This document shows, piece after piece, positions 35,949 to 45,844 of a stretch of 64,000 nt of DNA. The position numbers were made by a program, and so were the translations under genes. Under the pieces are notes generated by a model. The model had not been told where the DNA came from and made no database searches. It saw only the letters and a list, made by a program, of their open reading frames with translations. Numbering within the stretch: the first letter of the stretch is position 1; every line of letters starts with the position of its first letter. Origin of the DNA: Acidobacteriota bacterium (GTDB lineage Bacteria; Acidobacteriota; Terriglobia; Acidiferrales; UBA7541); assembly GCA_003225315.1 (NCBI GenBank), contig QHZD01000019.1, positions 324,311-388,310 on the forward strand, in the 5' to 3' direction.

Positions 35949-36568
35949 TCAGTAATGGAAACGGTAGCGCAGTTGGACAAAAAGTTCCCGCGGATTCAAG
36001 TAGTGCGTGCCTCCAAAGGTGAAACGCCGTCGATCAGCCAGGTGACTTGATGGCCGCCGCGAATGTGCAACTGGTCATGGACGACGTACGAACCCGGAAC
36101 GAAGTCAGTAATCAGCGCCAGGCTGTTGCTTCGCGAAGCGCCGGGCGTGTCCCTGATTTCGAGCCGGTCGACGAGAGTAGTGGGCGTGATCGATTCGAGC
36201 TGCGCGGGCCCAGCGTCGGCGGAGACGGTGATGGATTCCGCTTGGGTGCTGAGCTTTAGCTCGAAGTGCAAAATGGGAGCGGTGCCCGAGAGCACAACGA
36301 TCGTTTGTTCTTCGCTGGCGAACAAAGCGGCGGAAGCTGTCACGTGATATTCGCCAAGAGGGACCGCATCAAAGTGAAATTCACCATTGGCATCCGTTTG
36401 TGAAGTTTGAGTGTAACTGGAAGTCCGGGCCTTCAAGGTGACGGTAACGTTCTGAACCGGCCGGTGCTGCGGATCATGGACGATGCCGCGAACCGTGCCG
36501 AAGACCGTGGCGAAAGCCGCGCCGGTGAACGGAAGAAATAAAAGTACGAACCACAAAACCCTGCGCAT
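35949..36568 (-). pseudogene. Internally deleted TonB-dependent receptor
   Basis: The first 185 codons encode a signal peptide, a carboxypeptidase-regulatory domain (GTVRGIVHDPQHRPVQNV) and the start of a plug (ITDFVPGSYVVHDQLHIRGGHQVTWLIDG). The frame then stops. Shifted by one base, the same DNA encodes FTFGGTHYLNPRELF, then VQLRYRFHY and a stop, which is a typical beta-barrel C terminus with terminal aromatic residue. The barrel-coding middle (probably well over 1 kb) has been deleted, with a frameshift at the junction. It cannot form a channel. Confidence 0.8.
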
Positions 36569-36657
36569 GAGAACTCTTTCTCCTGAAAAGGATGAATCGC
36601 GCGGCAGCCAAGCCGCCGCGTGAGTTGATCAGCAAATGTGAGAGAGACGGCGGCGCG

Positions 36658-37074
36658 TCAGGCAGCCGCGAAAACGAATCGAGGAGGAGGAGAGAGAGGT
36701 TCGATGGAACGGGGAAAATCCAAGGGCTTTGCCAATTCGCTTGGCGAACTGATCGTTGTTGACCGTGCCGCTGATACGCCGGCGGGCAGCACGAAAGCAA
36801 TCAAAATGAGTAGCGAACGCTCGGAATCATGGCAGCAGGACATGGCGCAGTCCATCATCCCGGGCATTTCGCGTCCGCAATCCATGTGATGTGAGGGCGT
36901 CGTGGGAGTTTTCTGATGGTGATGCGCAGGAACCTTGCATTGGCCGGACGTGCAGCAGACGGATTGATAGGAGGACCACGCGGCGCCGGCAAGAGGCGCG
37001 TACAACAAAACGACCATGAGCAAGCAGATGCTGGCCGCGACGGAACGACGGCGGTTTTGACGCGCAGTTTGCAT
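36658..37074 (-). CDS. Cys/His/Met-rich membrane protein, possible metal handling
   Basis: About 138 residues from ATG 37074 (a start 20 codons upstream is also possible). A signal or membrane helix (AASICLLMVVLLYAPLAG) is followed by a Cys- and His-rich stretch (CCTSGQCKVPAHHH, then HHMDCGREMPGMMDCAMSCCHD) and a second membrane helix. The ligand-rich loop suggests binding of copper or another soft metal. It lies upstream of the broken receptor on the same strand, and the two may once have been one metal-uptake unit. Confidence 0.65.
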   Translation of the reverse strand: MQTARQNRRRSVAASICLLMVVLLYAPLAGAAWSSYQSVCCTSGQCKVPAHHHQKTPTTPSHHMDCGREMPGMMDCAMSCCHDSERSLLILIAFVLPAGVSAARSTTISSPSELAKPLDFPRSIEPLSPPPRFVFAAA

Positions 37075-37279
37075 GTGGCACGCGAGCTGGTATATGTCGT
37101 CAGACACTATAGCGTGAACCGCCATAGTTTGCAAGCCTATTCGACGACGCGGCTCGCTTCCCTCACACTATACGCCAATCGCGCGAGTCTCTCACGCGCG
37201 GCACTGCTCTTGGGCATCGCATTACTTCTGCGGAACGCTCTAACTTGACTTGAATTCCAGAGCGTCGCAGACTCGAATT

Positions 37280-37750
37280 ATGGCACACAGTTACATACGA
37301 TTTGACTTTGGCACGGACGAGGACAAGGCGCAGCAAGCGCGGCACAAGCTGGACGGCTGGCGGCAGGCTTTTCGGCTCGACAAGAAATTGCAGTACAAGC
37401 TGGACCGTCCCGACAGCGCGGGTGTCGAAACTGTGAGCAAGCCCGAACCCGAACCTGAAGCAAAGGCGGCGCCAGTCAAGTCCAAAGGAAAATCAGCGGA
37501 AAAGGCCAAGGGCAAGGCGGCTTCCGCTAAATCGAGCGCACCTGCCGCGAAAAAATCAGCGGCAACAGTCAACGGGAGAGTCGGCTTGCTGGTGAGGCTG
37601 TATTTTTCTTCGCACGAAAAGCTTTCGGAACAGCGATGGCTGGACCGCATCCCGTCCGAGGAGCCGTTCAAGAGCGCATCGCCGAAAGTCATCCATCATG
37701 GCGACGCGGAATTTGAAACGACCGACAAGCAGTTCGAGACTTTGGCGTAA
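37280..37750 (+). CDS. Conserved hypothetical protein with Lys/Ala-rich linker
   Basis: 156 residues from the ATG at 37280 (MAHSYIRFDFG). Two short folded ends (about 1-55 and 100-156) are joined by a low-complexity linker of Lys, Ala and Pro (EPEPEAKAAPVKSKGKSAEKAKGKAASAK shortened). The linker resembles histone-H1-like basic tails. No family recognised. Confidence 0.65.
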   Translation: MAHSYIRFDFGTDEDKAQQARHKLDGWRQAFRLDKKLQYKLDRPDSAGVETVSKPEPEPEAKAAPVKSKGKSAEKAKGKAASAKSSAPAAKKSAATVNGRVGLLVRLYFSSHEKLSEQRWLDRIPSEEPFKSASPKVIHHGDAEFETTDKQFETLA

Positions 37751-37787
37751 GCGCTTCTTAATCGGCCCTGCCGAAATCGCAACACGA

Positions 37788-37800
37788 GGCCAAATTGGCC
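37788..37800. promoter_or_regulatory. Palindrome upstream of the bkd gene
   Basis: GGCCAAATTGGCC is a perfect 13-bp palindrome. Two copies of GCCGAAATCGC (near 37770 and 37827) lie on either side. They may be operator sites for the downstream dehydrogenase gene; no factor can be named. Confidence 0.3.
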
Positions 37801-37920
37801 CATAGGCCGAGTACAATGGATTCAGCCGAAATCGCCGATTTGGGCCGAGCATGAGGGAAATCCGGTATAATTGAATTCCGCGAAGGCACCATTCCGAACT
37901 CCAACTCGAGGGCAGAGCGA

Positions 37921-40077
37921 ATGGCGTTACAAACGCGCGTCAAATTGGCAAAGCTTGACGCCCCCAAGGTTCACGGCCTCGATCACGACACGCTGATTCG
38001 AATTTATCGCACGATGTTCCTTTCGCGCCGGCTGGACGACCGTGAGATTCAGCTCAAACGGCAAAACAAAATCTATTTTCAGATTTCCAGCGCGGGGCAC
38101 GAAGCCGTTTGCGCGGCCATGGGGCTATTCCTGCGGCCTGGGGTGGACTGGATTTATCCTTATTACCGTGACCGCGCGCTGTGCCTGATGCTTGGCATGA
38201 CGCCGGTGGAAATGCTTCTTGCGGCGGTAGGCGCGAAGGACGACCCAAGCTCGGGTGGGCGGCAGATGCCTTCGCATTGGGGGCAGCCCAAGCTCAACAT
38301 CGTGAGCAAGTCTTCGTGCACAGGCACGCAATTCGTGCAAGCCGTGGGCGGGGCCGAAGCGACGCTTTATTACGAAGGACGCCCCAAGGCGCTCGCGCAA
38401 GCGAAGAAGGCGCCCCTCGGCGAATATGTCAATCACGAGCACGACGAAATTGTTTACGTTTCCGGCGGAGATGGTGCGACTAGCGAAGGCGAGTTCTGGG
38501 AATCGCTGAACGTCGCGTGCGGGAAAAAACTTCCGCTGCTGTACCTCATCGAAGACAACGGCTACGCCATTTCCGTGCCGATTGAAGTGCAAACTGCCGG
38601 CGGGAGCATTTCGAAATTAGTGCGAGGATTTCCCGGGCTGCACGTGGCGGAATGCGACGGGACTGATCCGATCGAAAGCTATTCCGTATGCAAGGAAGCA
38701 GTGGAGTATTGCCGCGAGCGTCGCGGGCCGGCACTGATCCACGCGCACGTCACTCGCCCGTATTCGCATTCGCTTTCCGACGACGAAAAACTGTACAAGT
38801 CCCCCGAAGAGCGCGAGGAAGAGGCGCGCCGCGATCCAATTTCAAAATTCGCGCTTTTTCTGGTGCGCGAAGGCATCCTGGACCAGAAGCAGATCGAGAC
38901 CCTGGAAGCGGAAATCGACAATGAAGTGCGCGATGCGGCTGACCAGGCGCTGGCGGCGGAAGAGCCATCCATTGATTCGATTCGAGTGAACGTGTATTCG
39001 CTGGACGTCGATCCGACGTCCGCTGCATTTGAAGCGGAATCTCAATTGCGTGGCGCGCCGAAGACCATGGTCGAGATGGTTGCGCTGACGCTCTCCGACG
39101 AAATGGCGCGCGACGAGCGCATCACCGTTTTTGGCGAAGACGTGGCCGACGCCAGCCGCGAAGACAATCTGAAGCACGTAAAGGGGAAGGGCGGCGTCTT
39201 CAAAGCTACCGCGGGATTGCAGCGCAAGTACGGCCATGACCGAGTGTTTAATACGCCGCTCGCCGAAGCCAGCATCGTGGGACGGGCGGTGGGGATGGCT
39301 ACGCGCGGTTTGAAGCCCGTGGCGGAAATCCAGTTTTTCGATTACATCTGGCCGGCCATGATGCAGATTCGCGATGAACTTTGCGTCATGCGCTGGCGTT
39401 CGAATGGAGCGTTCAAGGCACCGGTGGTGCTTCGCGTGGCGATCGGCGGGTATTTAACCGGCGGCGGCGTGTATCACAGCCAGAGCGGCGAATCGATTTT
39501 CACGCACTGTCCAGGGCTTCGGGTGGTGATGCCTTCGACGGCGCTCGATGTAGCCGGTCTTTTGCGCACCGCGATCCGCTGCGACGACCCGGTGATGTTC
39601 CTCGAGCACAAACATCTATATCGCCAGCCGTACAACCGCTCGGAAAATCCCGGGCCGGATTTTACGATTCCGTTCGGCAAAGCGCGAATGGTGAAGGAAG
39701 GCGCCGACCTCAGCATCATTACCTATGGCGCGGTCGTACATCGAGCGGAAGTAGCTGCAGCGCAATTGGAGCGCGAGGGAATATCCGTTGAAATCATCGA
39801 CTTGCGTTCGCTATCGCCATACGACTGGGAAGCGATTGCCGCGACGGTCCGCAAGACGCACCGGGTCATCGTGGCTTACGAAGATATGCTGAGCTGGGGC
39901 TACGGCGCGGAAATCGCTGCGCGGGTTGCGGATGAACTTTTCGAGGACTTGGACGCTCCCGTGAAGCGCGTTGCCGCCGTGGATACCTTCTGCGCGTACC
40001 AGCCGAAGCTGGAGGACGTGATCCTGCCGCAGACAACCCACATTACGGCGGCCGTAAAGCAGCTTCTGGAGTATTGA
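37921..40077 (+). CDS. Fused E1 alpha-beta of branched-chain 2-oxoacid dehydrogenase
   Basis: 718 residues. The alpha half (about 1-355) has the TPP site [12 protein letters not shown] with DNGYAIS and the substrate-region motif [10 protein letters not shown]. The beta half (about 385-718) has [21 protein letters not shown] and the helix [16 protein letters not shown]. Usually E1 alpha and beta are separate genes; here they form one chain. The reaction is TPP-dependent decarboxylation of 2-oxoisovalerate-type acids and reductive acylation of E2 lipoate. No E2 or E3 gene is adjacent. The pyruvate or acetoin analogues are possible alternatives. Confidence 0.88.
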   Translation: MALQTRVKLAKLDAPKVHGLDHDTLIRIYRTMFLSRRLDDREIQLKRQNKIYFQISSAGHEAVCAAMGLFLRPGVDWIYPYYRDRALCLMLGMTPVEMLLAAVGAKDDPSSGGRQMPSHWGQPKLNIVSKSSCTGTQFVQAVGGAEATLYYEGRPKALAQAKKAPLGEYVNHEHDEIVYVSGGDGATSEGEFWESLNVACGKKLPLLYLIEDNGYAISVPIEVQTAGGSISKLVRGFPGLHVAECDGTDPIESYSVCKEAVEYCRERRGPALIHAHVTRPYSHSLSDDEKLYKSPEEREEEARRDPISKFALFLVREGILDQKQIETLEAEIDNEVRDAADQALAAEEPSIDSIRVNVYSLDVDPTSAAFEAESQLRGAPKTMVEMVALTLSDEMARDERITVFGEDVADASREDNLKHVKGKGGVFKATAGLQRKYGHDRVFNTPLAEASIVGRAVGMATRGLKPVAEIQFFDYIWPAMMQIRDELCVMRWRSNGAFKAPVVLRVAIGGYLTGGGVYHSQSGESIFTHCPGLRVVMPSTALDVAGLLRTAIRCDDPVMFLEHKHLYRQPYNRSENPGPDFTIPFGKARMVKEGADLSIITYGAVVHRAEVAAAQLEREGISVEIIDLRSLSPYDWEAIAATVRKTHRVIVAYEDMLSWGYGAEIAARVADELFEDLDAPVKRVAAVDTFCAYQPKLEDVILPQTTHITAAVKQLLEY

Positions 40078-40178
40078 GCCGTTTGGAATTAGACTATTGC
40101 CGCGAGGAAACTTTTTCGACTCATTTGCGTAATTAGGGACAGGGAAGCCATGAGAAATCGCTCTGTGGGGGTGACCCA

Positions 40179-40511
40179 ATGACTTGCGCAAACTGCCAGA
40201 AAGACATCGCTGTCGGTTCGCGGTTTTGCTACAACTGCGGGGCCAAGCAGCCGGAAACTCCCCCGCCCGGCTTGTCACCCGCAACGGGCGGCAAGAAAAA
40301 ACTGATGCGCTCGAGCACTGACAAAAAGATAGCGGGCGTGTGCGCCGGCCTCGCCGATTATTTTGATCTCGATCCCACGATCGTAAGAATCCTGTGGTTC
40401 CTGGCGGTATTCTTTGCCGGGACAGGCGGACTTGCTTACATCATTCTTTGGATTGTGCTGCCCGTGGCTCCGGCTGGAGTAATACCGACGTCGGCGACCG
40501 TGACTTCTTAG
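40179..40511 (+). CDS. PspC-domain protein with N-terminal zinc ribbon
   Basis: 110 residues. CANCQK, then FCYNCGAKQ, is a zinc-ribbon of the type fused to many small membrane proteins. It is followed by a PspC domain ([25 protein letters not shown]) with a membrane helix ([18 protein letters not shown]). PspC proteins take part in envelope-stress responses. It starts at the ATG after GGGGGTGACCCA. No pspA is in the window. Confidence 0.9.
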   Translation: MTCANCQKDIAVGSRFCYNCGAKQPETPPPGLSPATGGKKKLMRSSTDKKIAGVCAGLADYFDLDPTIVRILWFLAVFFAGTGGLAYIILWIVLPVAPAGVIPTSATVTS

Positions 40512-40593
40512 ACTACCTGCAAAAACCATGTCCGTGATGAATTCGGGGCGAATCGACGGAACTCGCTTCTGGATCGTCCGAGGTTTATTCCGC

Positions 40594-41349
40594 TCACCGG
40601 GCATGGGATAGGACCCAACTGGCAAAGGCACGCCACGCTGCTGTCTGGCCGATTGGCATTCTTATCTGTTGAACAAAGATGAGGAATGCGCCCGCCCAGA
40701 GCGTGGCGCGATAAACCTTACGCGTGGACCACAGGTCGTAGGCCACCAGGACGAGCAGGAAGAGATAAGAGAACAGCGCCGCCCTGATCGGATTTCTGTG
40801 AACCATGGCGAGGGGCCAACGCGCGATGGCGGCGATCATCAATGCAACCGTGGCGACGAGGATGAGGCGTTTGTGCGCAGGCGGATTGAAGCGGGCCCGG
40901 AAGGCGAAAAAGACCAGCGTCGCAAAAACCAGCATATCCGTGATGGGAATGATGTAAAAAACTTTCGGATCCATGTGTGGATTGCCGCCACTGCGAACGA
41001 GCGCATCGGTGGCCGCCAATACTCCAAGGATTACCATGAGACACGCCAGGAGGAAGCCTGCAATGCCGAGGCGGCGATGGATGTCCACGCGGCCGGCGGA
41101 AACCAGAGAGGCTTGCGTCACGAGCAAGAGGACCCAGCAGGAAAATGCCGCCCCGTGCAGGTGAATGATCAGGCTGGGCAGCGGCGCTTGGAACACTCCT
41201 GCGAGGTAGTAAGTGCGCGCAAAACCCACAAAAACCGTTGCCAGGATAAGCAAGGCCATGGCCGAAAAGAATAGATCGTCGTAACGGCGGCCTGCCAGAC
41301 CAACGGAAGGTTTCGCGGGATTACTCGGATGTGCTACGGCTGTGGCCAT
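40594..41349 (-). CDS. Seven-helix membrane protein of unknown function
   Basis: 251 residues with about seven membrane helices. Conserved-looking histidines occur in the second and third (SLIIHLHGAAFSCW, DIHRRLGIAGF), reminiscent of heme-carrying membrane proteins, though no cytochrome family can be assigned. It stands alone on the minus strand. Confidence 0.7.
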   Translation of the reverse strand: MATAVAHPSNPAKPSVGLAGRRYDDLFFSAMALLILATVFVGFARTYYLAGVFQAPLPSLIIHLHGAAFSCWVLLLVTQASLVSAGRVDIHRRLGIAGFLLACLMVILGVLAATDALVRSGGNPHMDPKVFYIIPITDMLVFATLVFFAFRARFNPPAHKRLILVATVALMIAAIARWPLAMVHRNPIRAALFSYLFLLVLVAYDLWSTRKVYRATLWAGAFLIFVQQIRMPIGQTAAWRAFASWVLSHAR

Positions 41350-41587
41350 GGTTCCTCTTTGACCGACTGTTTTGACCGAGATTTCTGGGAGCCCTGAGGG
41401 AATTGGCTGAAGTGTAGAACGAATTGATGTTGGATTTCCAGCGAAATCTGGTGTTTGGACGGGTGACAGAAATTACCGCCGCCAACACGTGTGGTTCGCA
41501 ACGGCGACTTTGCTAGATTTTCATTCAGAAACGACTGCACACTTACGACGGTGAAAGTATATTCGCTACTCGTACTTTTCCTAGACG

Positions 41588-41863
41588 CTAGGCGGTCGCA
41601 GCCCTGCTTTTGGCGCGCGTGTCGGACTGGTCCCTGAAATTCCAGCGCTTGTGATTGACGCTCACCGACGCCACGTCGTCGGGCGAAAAGGGGATCTCCT
41701 TGTACCCGCGGACCTCGATAATGCAGCCTTCGCTTATGACAACTTGCTCGAAAATTCTTGCATCTTTCAGTTGCACGGAAACAACCTGATAACCGAAACC
41801 GGTATCTTCCGCATTTTTCAGGTGTTCTGCACACCCACGGGGAATAGGCACCAAATGTTTCAT
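41588..41863 (-). CDS. Small conserved hypothetical protein
   Basis: 91 residues starting MKHLVPIPRGCAEHLKN. It has an alternating beta pattern (GYQVVSVQLKDARIF, GCIIEVRGYKEIPFSPDDVASVSVNHK) typical of a compact beta domain. There is no catalytic motif. Codon use and composition fit a real gene. Confidence 0.6.
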   Translation of the reverse strand: MKHLVPIPRGCAEHLKNAEDTGFGYQVVSVQLKDARIFEQVVISEGCIIEVRGYKEIPFSPDDVASVSVNHKRWNFRDQSDTRAKSRAATA

Positions 41864-42049
41864 TACAAACCTTCAGCCGAGTTGGAGTATCGGGGGAGTG
41901 GAATAGTACGATACGGCAAAGGGCCTGTCTACCTTCACCGGGGCGAAGAACAAGTGAACCTATTTGAGGTCCTCGGCGAGCCCGCAGCTAGTTGCATGAT
42001 TCACACAAAACCGATTTACTCTGCGAATCTCGAATTCTTTCCGAGGCCG

Positions 42050-42463
42050 CTACTTGCCTTTGCCTTCGAACAGGGGTTGATCAAGAGACAATCGCCCCGC
42101 GCCGACCGTGGCGAGCACGAAGCACGCGGCTAGTATCGCTAGGGGGAATTCGTAATTGTGCACCGCCAGATAGCCTCCCGCGCTGTGGACTTTCCAGATG
42201 GCCACTCCCATTTCGATGGCCAGCAGCAGCGCCACTACCCGCGTAAACACTCCCAAGGACAAAAGAACTGCGCCGAATACTTCCAACACTCCTGAAATGT
42301 AAACGAAATATCCCGGCAGGCCGTGCTCCACGAAGAAGGCCTGCATGCCTGGGACGGAGTGGGCCACCTTCGGGTAGCCGTGCGAGAAGAAAATCAGCGC
42401 GAGAACCAGTCGAAGGACCAGTAACCCTATTGGCTGAAGGGAATTGAGAAACTTCATTAGCAA
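42050..42463 (-). CDS. DoxX-family membrane protein
   Basis: 137 residues with four membrane helices and the DoxX pattern (LRLVLALIFFSHGYPKV, SGVLEVFGAVLLSLGVFTRVVALLLAIEMGVAI). DoxX-like proteins are small quinone- or redox-related membrane proteins of mostly unknown function. Single gene, no operon partner visible. Confidence 0.9.
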   Translation of the reverse strand: MLMKFLNSLQPIGLLVLRLVLALIFFSHGYPKVAHSVPGMQAFFVEHGLPGYFVYISGVLEVFGAVLLSLGVFTRVVALLLAIEMGVAIWKVHSAGGYLAVHNYEFPLAILAACFVLATVGAGRLSLDQPLFEGKGK

Positions 42464-42655
42464 ATCCTCCGCGATTCGTGGCGAGAATTTGATTCGAATG
42501 CCTGAGGATTCTAGCAGAAAAGCAAAGCTGTCACGGTCACCCCTGAGGTTGCTCGCGTTTCAGGTACAATCTTTAGCGAACCACGAAGAGTGACGGGGAA
42601 TCATGTCAAAAGTTGAGACGAATAGTGTGCTTGGCGGCGGAGATAAGGGCCACAA

Positions 42656-43711
42656 ATGAAGAGGAAACTCCTGATTGCCGTGCCTCTGCTGGCGCTTGTG
42701 GCGCTGGCCGCCTGGATGCTCCGGCCGAAGCGCGAGAACCAGGGCGAAGCCTTTGTCAGCGAAAAAGTCGCGCCGCTCCTGAGCGGGATCGCGCAGGTCC
42801 GCGAACAGGTGGGAATGCTGCACTACGGCGAGCGCGTGGACGTGCTCGCCAAGCGCAATGACTACGCAAAAGTGCGAAACAACGCAGGCGCGGTTGGCTG
42901 GGTGGACAGCCGGCAGTTGATGGAACCGGCCCTGTGGCAGCGCAGCATCAAGCTGCTGGACCAAACGCGAGGAATGCCGGTGCAGGCGCGCGGGCGCACT
43001 AAAGTCTCCACCAATTTGCGGGTGCAGCCCGGGCGGACGGAGCCCCGGCTCTATCAATTCGCGCGAAACGTTCCCGTCGAGATTGTCGGGCGCTCCACGG
43101 CAGATTGGGCGCAAGCATCTGACGAAAGAGACAATTCAAATGAGCCGCAGGGAACGAAAAAAGAAGATTGGTTTCTGGTGCGTGGCGTGGCCACGCGCCC
43201 GCCCGGAGACCTCTCGACGCAATCTGCCGATCCCACAAATACAACCCAACCCGGCGACCAGACCGTGCCCATCGCCGGCTGGGTAATAGCCCGCTTTATC
43301 GAGATGGACCTGCCCGATCCGGTGCGCGAGGGAGCGGCTTCCGCAAATATCCGGCCGGTAGCGTGGTTCGAACTGAATCGCGTGAGCGACCCTTCGGGTG
43401 ACAAGCCACAGTATCTTTTGGCGGCGGCGCGCGGGCCGGAAGGCCAGGCCTGCGATTTTACGACTCTGCGCGTTTACACCTGGTATGCCAAAAGGGACCG
43501 GTACGAGACAGCATTCATCGAGAACAGGCTTTGCGGCCAGCTACCGATTGGGCTTGGCAAGGGTCCCAAGGACGAACCCGAATTTCGCTTCCATGTGATG
43601 GACGGGAATAAGCAAGAACGCGTCTACAGGCTGATCCAGACCGTTGTTCGACGTGTCCGCCAGCCAGGTGAAGCTTCCGGAAAGCATGGCTCGGCGAAAG
43701 TGACGCGATGA
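42656..43711 (+). CDS. Membrane-anchored SH3-domain protein
   Basis: 351 residues with one N-terminal membrane helix or signal (LLIAVPLLALVALAAWML). Two bacterial SH3-like domains follow (about 35-95, ending in GWVDSRQLME, and about 110-220 with STNLRVQPGRTEP and GWVIARFIEMDLP). A C-terminal domain of about 120 residues is unassigned. Such proteins often bind peptidoglycan. Its stop overlaps the next gene's start (ATGA), so the two are translated together. Confidence 0.78.
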   Translation: MKRKLLIAVPLLALVALAAWMLRPKRENQGEAFVSEKVAPLLSGIAQVREQVGMLHYGERVDVLAKRNDYAKVRNNAGAVGWVDSRQLMEPALWQRSIKLLDQTRGMPVQARGRTKVSTNLRVQPGRTEPRLYQFARNVPVEIVGRSTADWAQASDERDNSNEPQGTKKEDWFLVRGVATRPPGDLSTQSADPTNTTQPGDQTVPIAGWVIARFIEMDLPDPVREGAASANIRPVAWFELNRVSDPSGDKPQYLLAAARGPEGQACDFTTLRVYTWYAKRDRYETAFIENRLCGQLPIGLGKGPKDEPEFRFHVMDGNKQERVYRLIQTVVRRVRQPGEASGKHGSAKVTR

Positions 43712-44685
43712 CCCTGCACATCAACGAGGCGGAAGTGCGGGCGGTGCTGACGATGCCGCAGACGCTCGAAGCGGTCGAAGACATTTCGCGCAAGCAGTCG
43801 ACGGGAGAAGTTGTGGTGCACCCTCGCCGGCGGTTCGAACTGCCCGGAGGAGGATTTTTTCACTACATGGCCGCGGCGGATTACTCGGCCGGCTTCGTTG
43901 CCATGAAGCAGTACACCTACGTTCGCGGCAAACTGCAATTTCTTGTTCCACTTTACGAGATGGCCACGGGCGGCCTGCTCGCGCAGATCGAAGCCGATTA
44001 CATGGGGCAGTTGAGGACCGGCGCGGCTTCCGGCGTAGCCACGAAATATCTGGCGCGCAAGGATTCTCGCATAGCCGCGATCATCGGCACCGGCGGCCAG
44101 GCAAGGACACAGCTCGAAGCGGTTGCCGTCGTTCGCAAGCTGAAATCGGCGCGCGCCTATGGCCGCGACTCCGCGAAGCGCGAGAAGTTCTGTGCCGAAA
44201 TGTCCAAACGAATTGGCATTCCCGTGCATCCTTGTTCATCCTCGGCAGAAGCTGTGCGCGGCGCCGACATTATTTCGACGGCCACAACTACCTCGCAGCC
44301 GGTCGTGCGCGGCGCGGATTTGGCGCCTGGAGTCCACATCAATGCCATCGGCGCGAACCACGCGCACAAGCGCGAGCTGGATGATGAAGCCGTCGCCAGC
44401 GCGGACGTGATCGTCGTGGATTCCGTCGAACAGTCGCGGCAGGAAGCAGGCGACCTGATCATCGCTTTTCATGGCGATGAGATTTGCTGGACCGGAGTCA
44501 AGAAACTTTCTGAGATCGTGGCGGGGAAAGCGAGCGGCAGAACCAGCGATTCGGAAGTCACACTCTTCAAATCGAACGGGATTGCGTCATGGGATCTCGC
44601 CGTGGCGATGCTGGTGTATGCAAAGGCGAAGGAGAAAGGACTTGGCAGGGAATTGCCGTTTTGGAGTGACGGCGCGAAAAGCTAA
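43708..44685 (+). CDS. Ornithine cyclodeaminase / mu-crystallin family protein
   Basis: 325 residues. The NAD(P)-binding site is IIGTGGQARTQLEAV (about 129-143). The substrate region contains MKQYTYV and QIEADYMGQLRTGAASG, and NAIGANHAHKREL lies in the C-terminal part. Members reduce or cyclise amino and imino acids (ornithine cyclodeaminase, alanine dehydrogenase, ketimine reductase); the true substrate cannot be read here. It is coupled to the SH3 protein gene, an unexpected pairing. Confidence 0.88.
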   Translation: MTLHINEAEVRAVLTMPQTLEAVEDISRKQSTGEVVVHPRRRFELPGGGFFHYMAAADYSAGFVAMKQYTYVRGKLQFLVPLYEMATGGLLAQIEADYMGQLRTGAASGVATKYLARKDSRIAAIIGTGGQARTQLEAVAVVRKLKSARAYGRDSAKREKFCAEMSKRIGIPVHPCSSSAEAVRGADIISTATTTSQPVVRGADLAPGVHINAIGANHAHKRELDDEAVASADVIVVDSVEQSRQEAGDLIIAFHGDEICWTGVKKLSEIVAGKASGRTSDSEVTLFKSNGIASWDLAVAMLVYAKAKEKGLGRELPFWSDGAKS

Positions 44686-44694
44686 GACGGCGGC

Positions 44695-44934
44695 CTAATT
44701 GCTTTTTTCCTGGAGCTTGCGGTGCAGGGCATCATGCAGCCGGGACTTCACGTCGCCGGGCAATTCGATAGGTTTCGAATCGCAGAAAAGTTGCACGGTC
44801 ATCCTGGTTTGATCGACCACGATTTTGCACTCTTCACAGTGTTCGAGATGGCGCTCGAGTTCCTGCCTCACCGACAGATCGAGATCGCCGTCGATATAGT
44901 CCGAAATCTCGCGAATGACGTTTTTGCAGTTCAA
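44695..44934 (-). CDS. Anti-sigma factor with zinc-binding HC2 domain
   Basis: 79 residues from a TTG at 44934 that overlaps the sigma gene's stop (TTGA), a typical coupled arrangement; the track's longer ORF runs back through the sigma gene in another frame. The zinc motif is HLEHCEEC (H-x3-C-x2-C). No membrane helix is present, so this is a soluble, redox- or zinc-responsive type of anti-sigma factor. It should hold the adjacent ECF sigma factor inactive. Confidence 0.88.
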   Translation of the reverse strand: MNCKNVIREISDYIDGDLDLSVRQELERHLEHCEECKIVVDQTRMTVQLFCDSKPIELPGDVKSRLHDALHRKLQEKSN

Positions 44935-45665
44935 TTTGCAACACCCTGGCGAAAATAGCGGTTCAGCTTCTGGCGGAGCTTGAGCCGGGCCCGCAACAGC
45001 CGTGATTTTACCGCAGGAACGGAGATTCCGAGCGCTTTGGCGGTTTCTTCCGTGGAAAGTTCTTCGACATCGCGCAGCACGAAAACAACGCGAAAGTCCG
45101 GCTCCAGCTTGTCGATCACGTCGGACAGAATCTCGTGCATTTCCGTCTGGGCAAATCGTTGTTCCGGGCTTGGCCCCCAATCCTCAATCTCCCGTGGCAT
45201 AAGGTCTTCGTCGCGTTCCACCGGCTCGTCGAGCGAAAACTGGTTCGGGCGGCGTTTGCGCAGGCGCATCAGCGCTTCGTTCGCGGCGATGCGCACCAGC
45301 CAGGTGTAAAAGCGGGAATCTTCCTGGAAATCCTTGAGGTGCGCGTAAGACTTAAGGAAGGCGTCCTGCATGGCGTCTTCGGCGTCTTCGCGATTTCGCG
45401 TGATGTTCATGGTGAGCCGGAAGATTTTCGCTTCGTAGCGGTTCACAAGCTCTTCGAAGGCACGCGCGTCGCCGCGCTTGGCGGCGGCCACCAGCAGGTG
45501 TTCGTCCTCGCGCGCAACCGTGGAGGGTAGTCGATGAGGGTTTGGTGCGTTCAATGGTATCGGCAGCCCGATCGGCGGCTGCATCCTCGCTTTCCCGTCA
45601 ATAAAGGTAGCACAGAGCATTGAACACTTCCTCAGTCCAAGTGTTTGGATGCCTTCGCTGGCCAT
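44931..45665 (-). CDS. ECF (RpoE-like) sigma factor
   Basis: Region 2 (about 75-140) includes FEELVNRYEAKIFRL, DAEDAMQDAFLKSY and FYTWLVRIAANEALMRLR. Region 4 (about 185-240) includes FRVVFVLRDVEELSTEETAKALGISVPAVKSRLLRAR with the helix-turn-helix. The first 30 or so residues are doubtful; MQPPIGLP (start 45584) with GGGAAAGCGAGG upstream is an equally good start. Co-transcribed with its anti-sigma factor. Confidence 0.92.
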   Translation of the reverse strand: MASEGIQTLGLRKCSMLCATFIDGKARMQPPIGLPIPLNAPNPHRLPSTVAREDEHLLVAAAKRGDARAFEELVNRYEAKIFRLTMNITRNREDAEDAMQDAFLKSYAHLKDFQEDSRFYTWLVRIAANEALMRLRKRRPNQFSLDEPVERDEDLMPREIEDWGPSPEQRFAQTEMHEILSDVIDKLEPDFRVVFVLRDVEELSTEETAKALGISVPAVKSRLLRARLKLRQKLNRYFRQGVAN

Positions 45666-45844
45666 AGGATTCAGGAAATGGTGAAAAGTTACGTTGTTGG
45701 TATGCTCCGAGGGCCTCAGGGGAATAGCTAGAAGCTAGGCTCCATGTTCAAAGAGGGCAGTGATGACCTGGCGGCCTATGCCGAAAAGTGCGCTGGCCGG
45801 TTCGACGTTAAGTAGTAAAATCGAAGGCCACAGTCATCTTACAA

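Noticed and set aside
41334-41834. 166-residue minus-strand ORF
   Set aside because: Overlaps the better-supported 91-residue gene in another frame and has no motif.
42464-42655. Possible small gene or RNA between the DoxX and SH3 genes
   Set aside because: No ORF with a ribosome-binding site and no stable hairpin with a T-run were seen.
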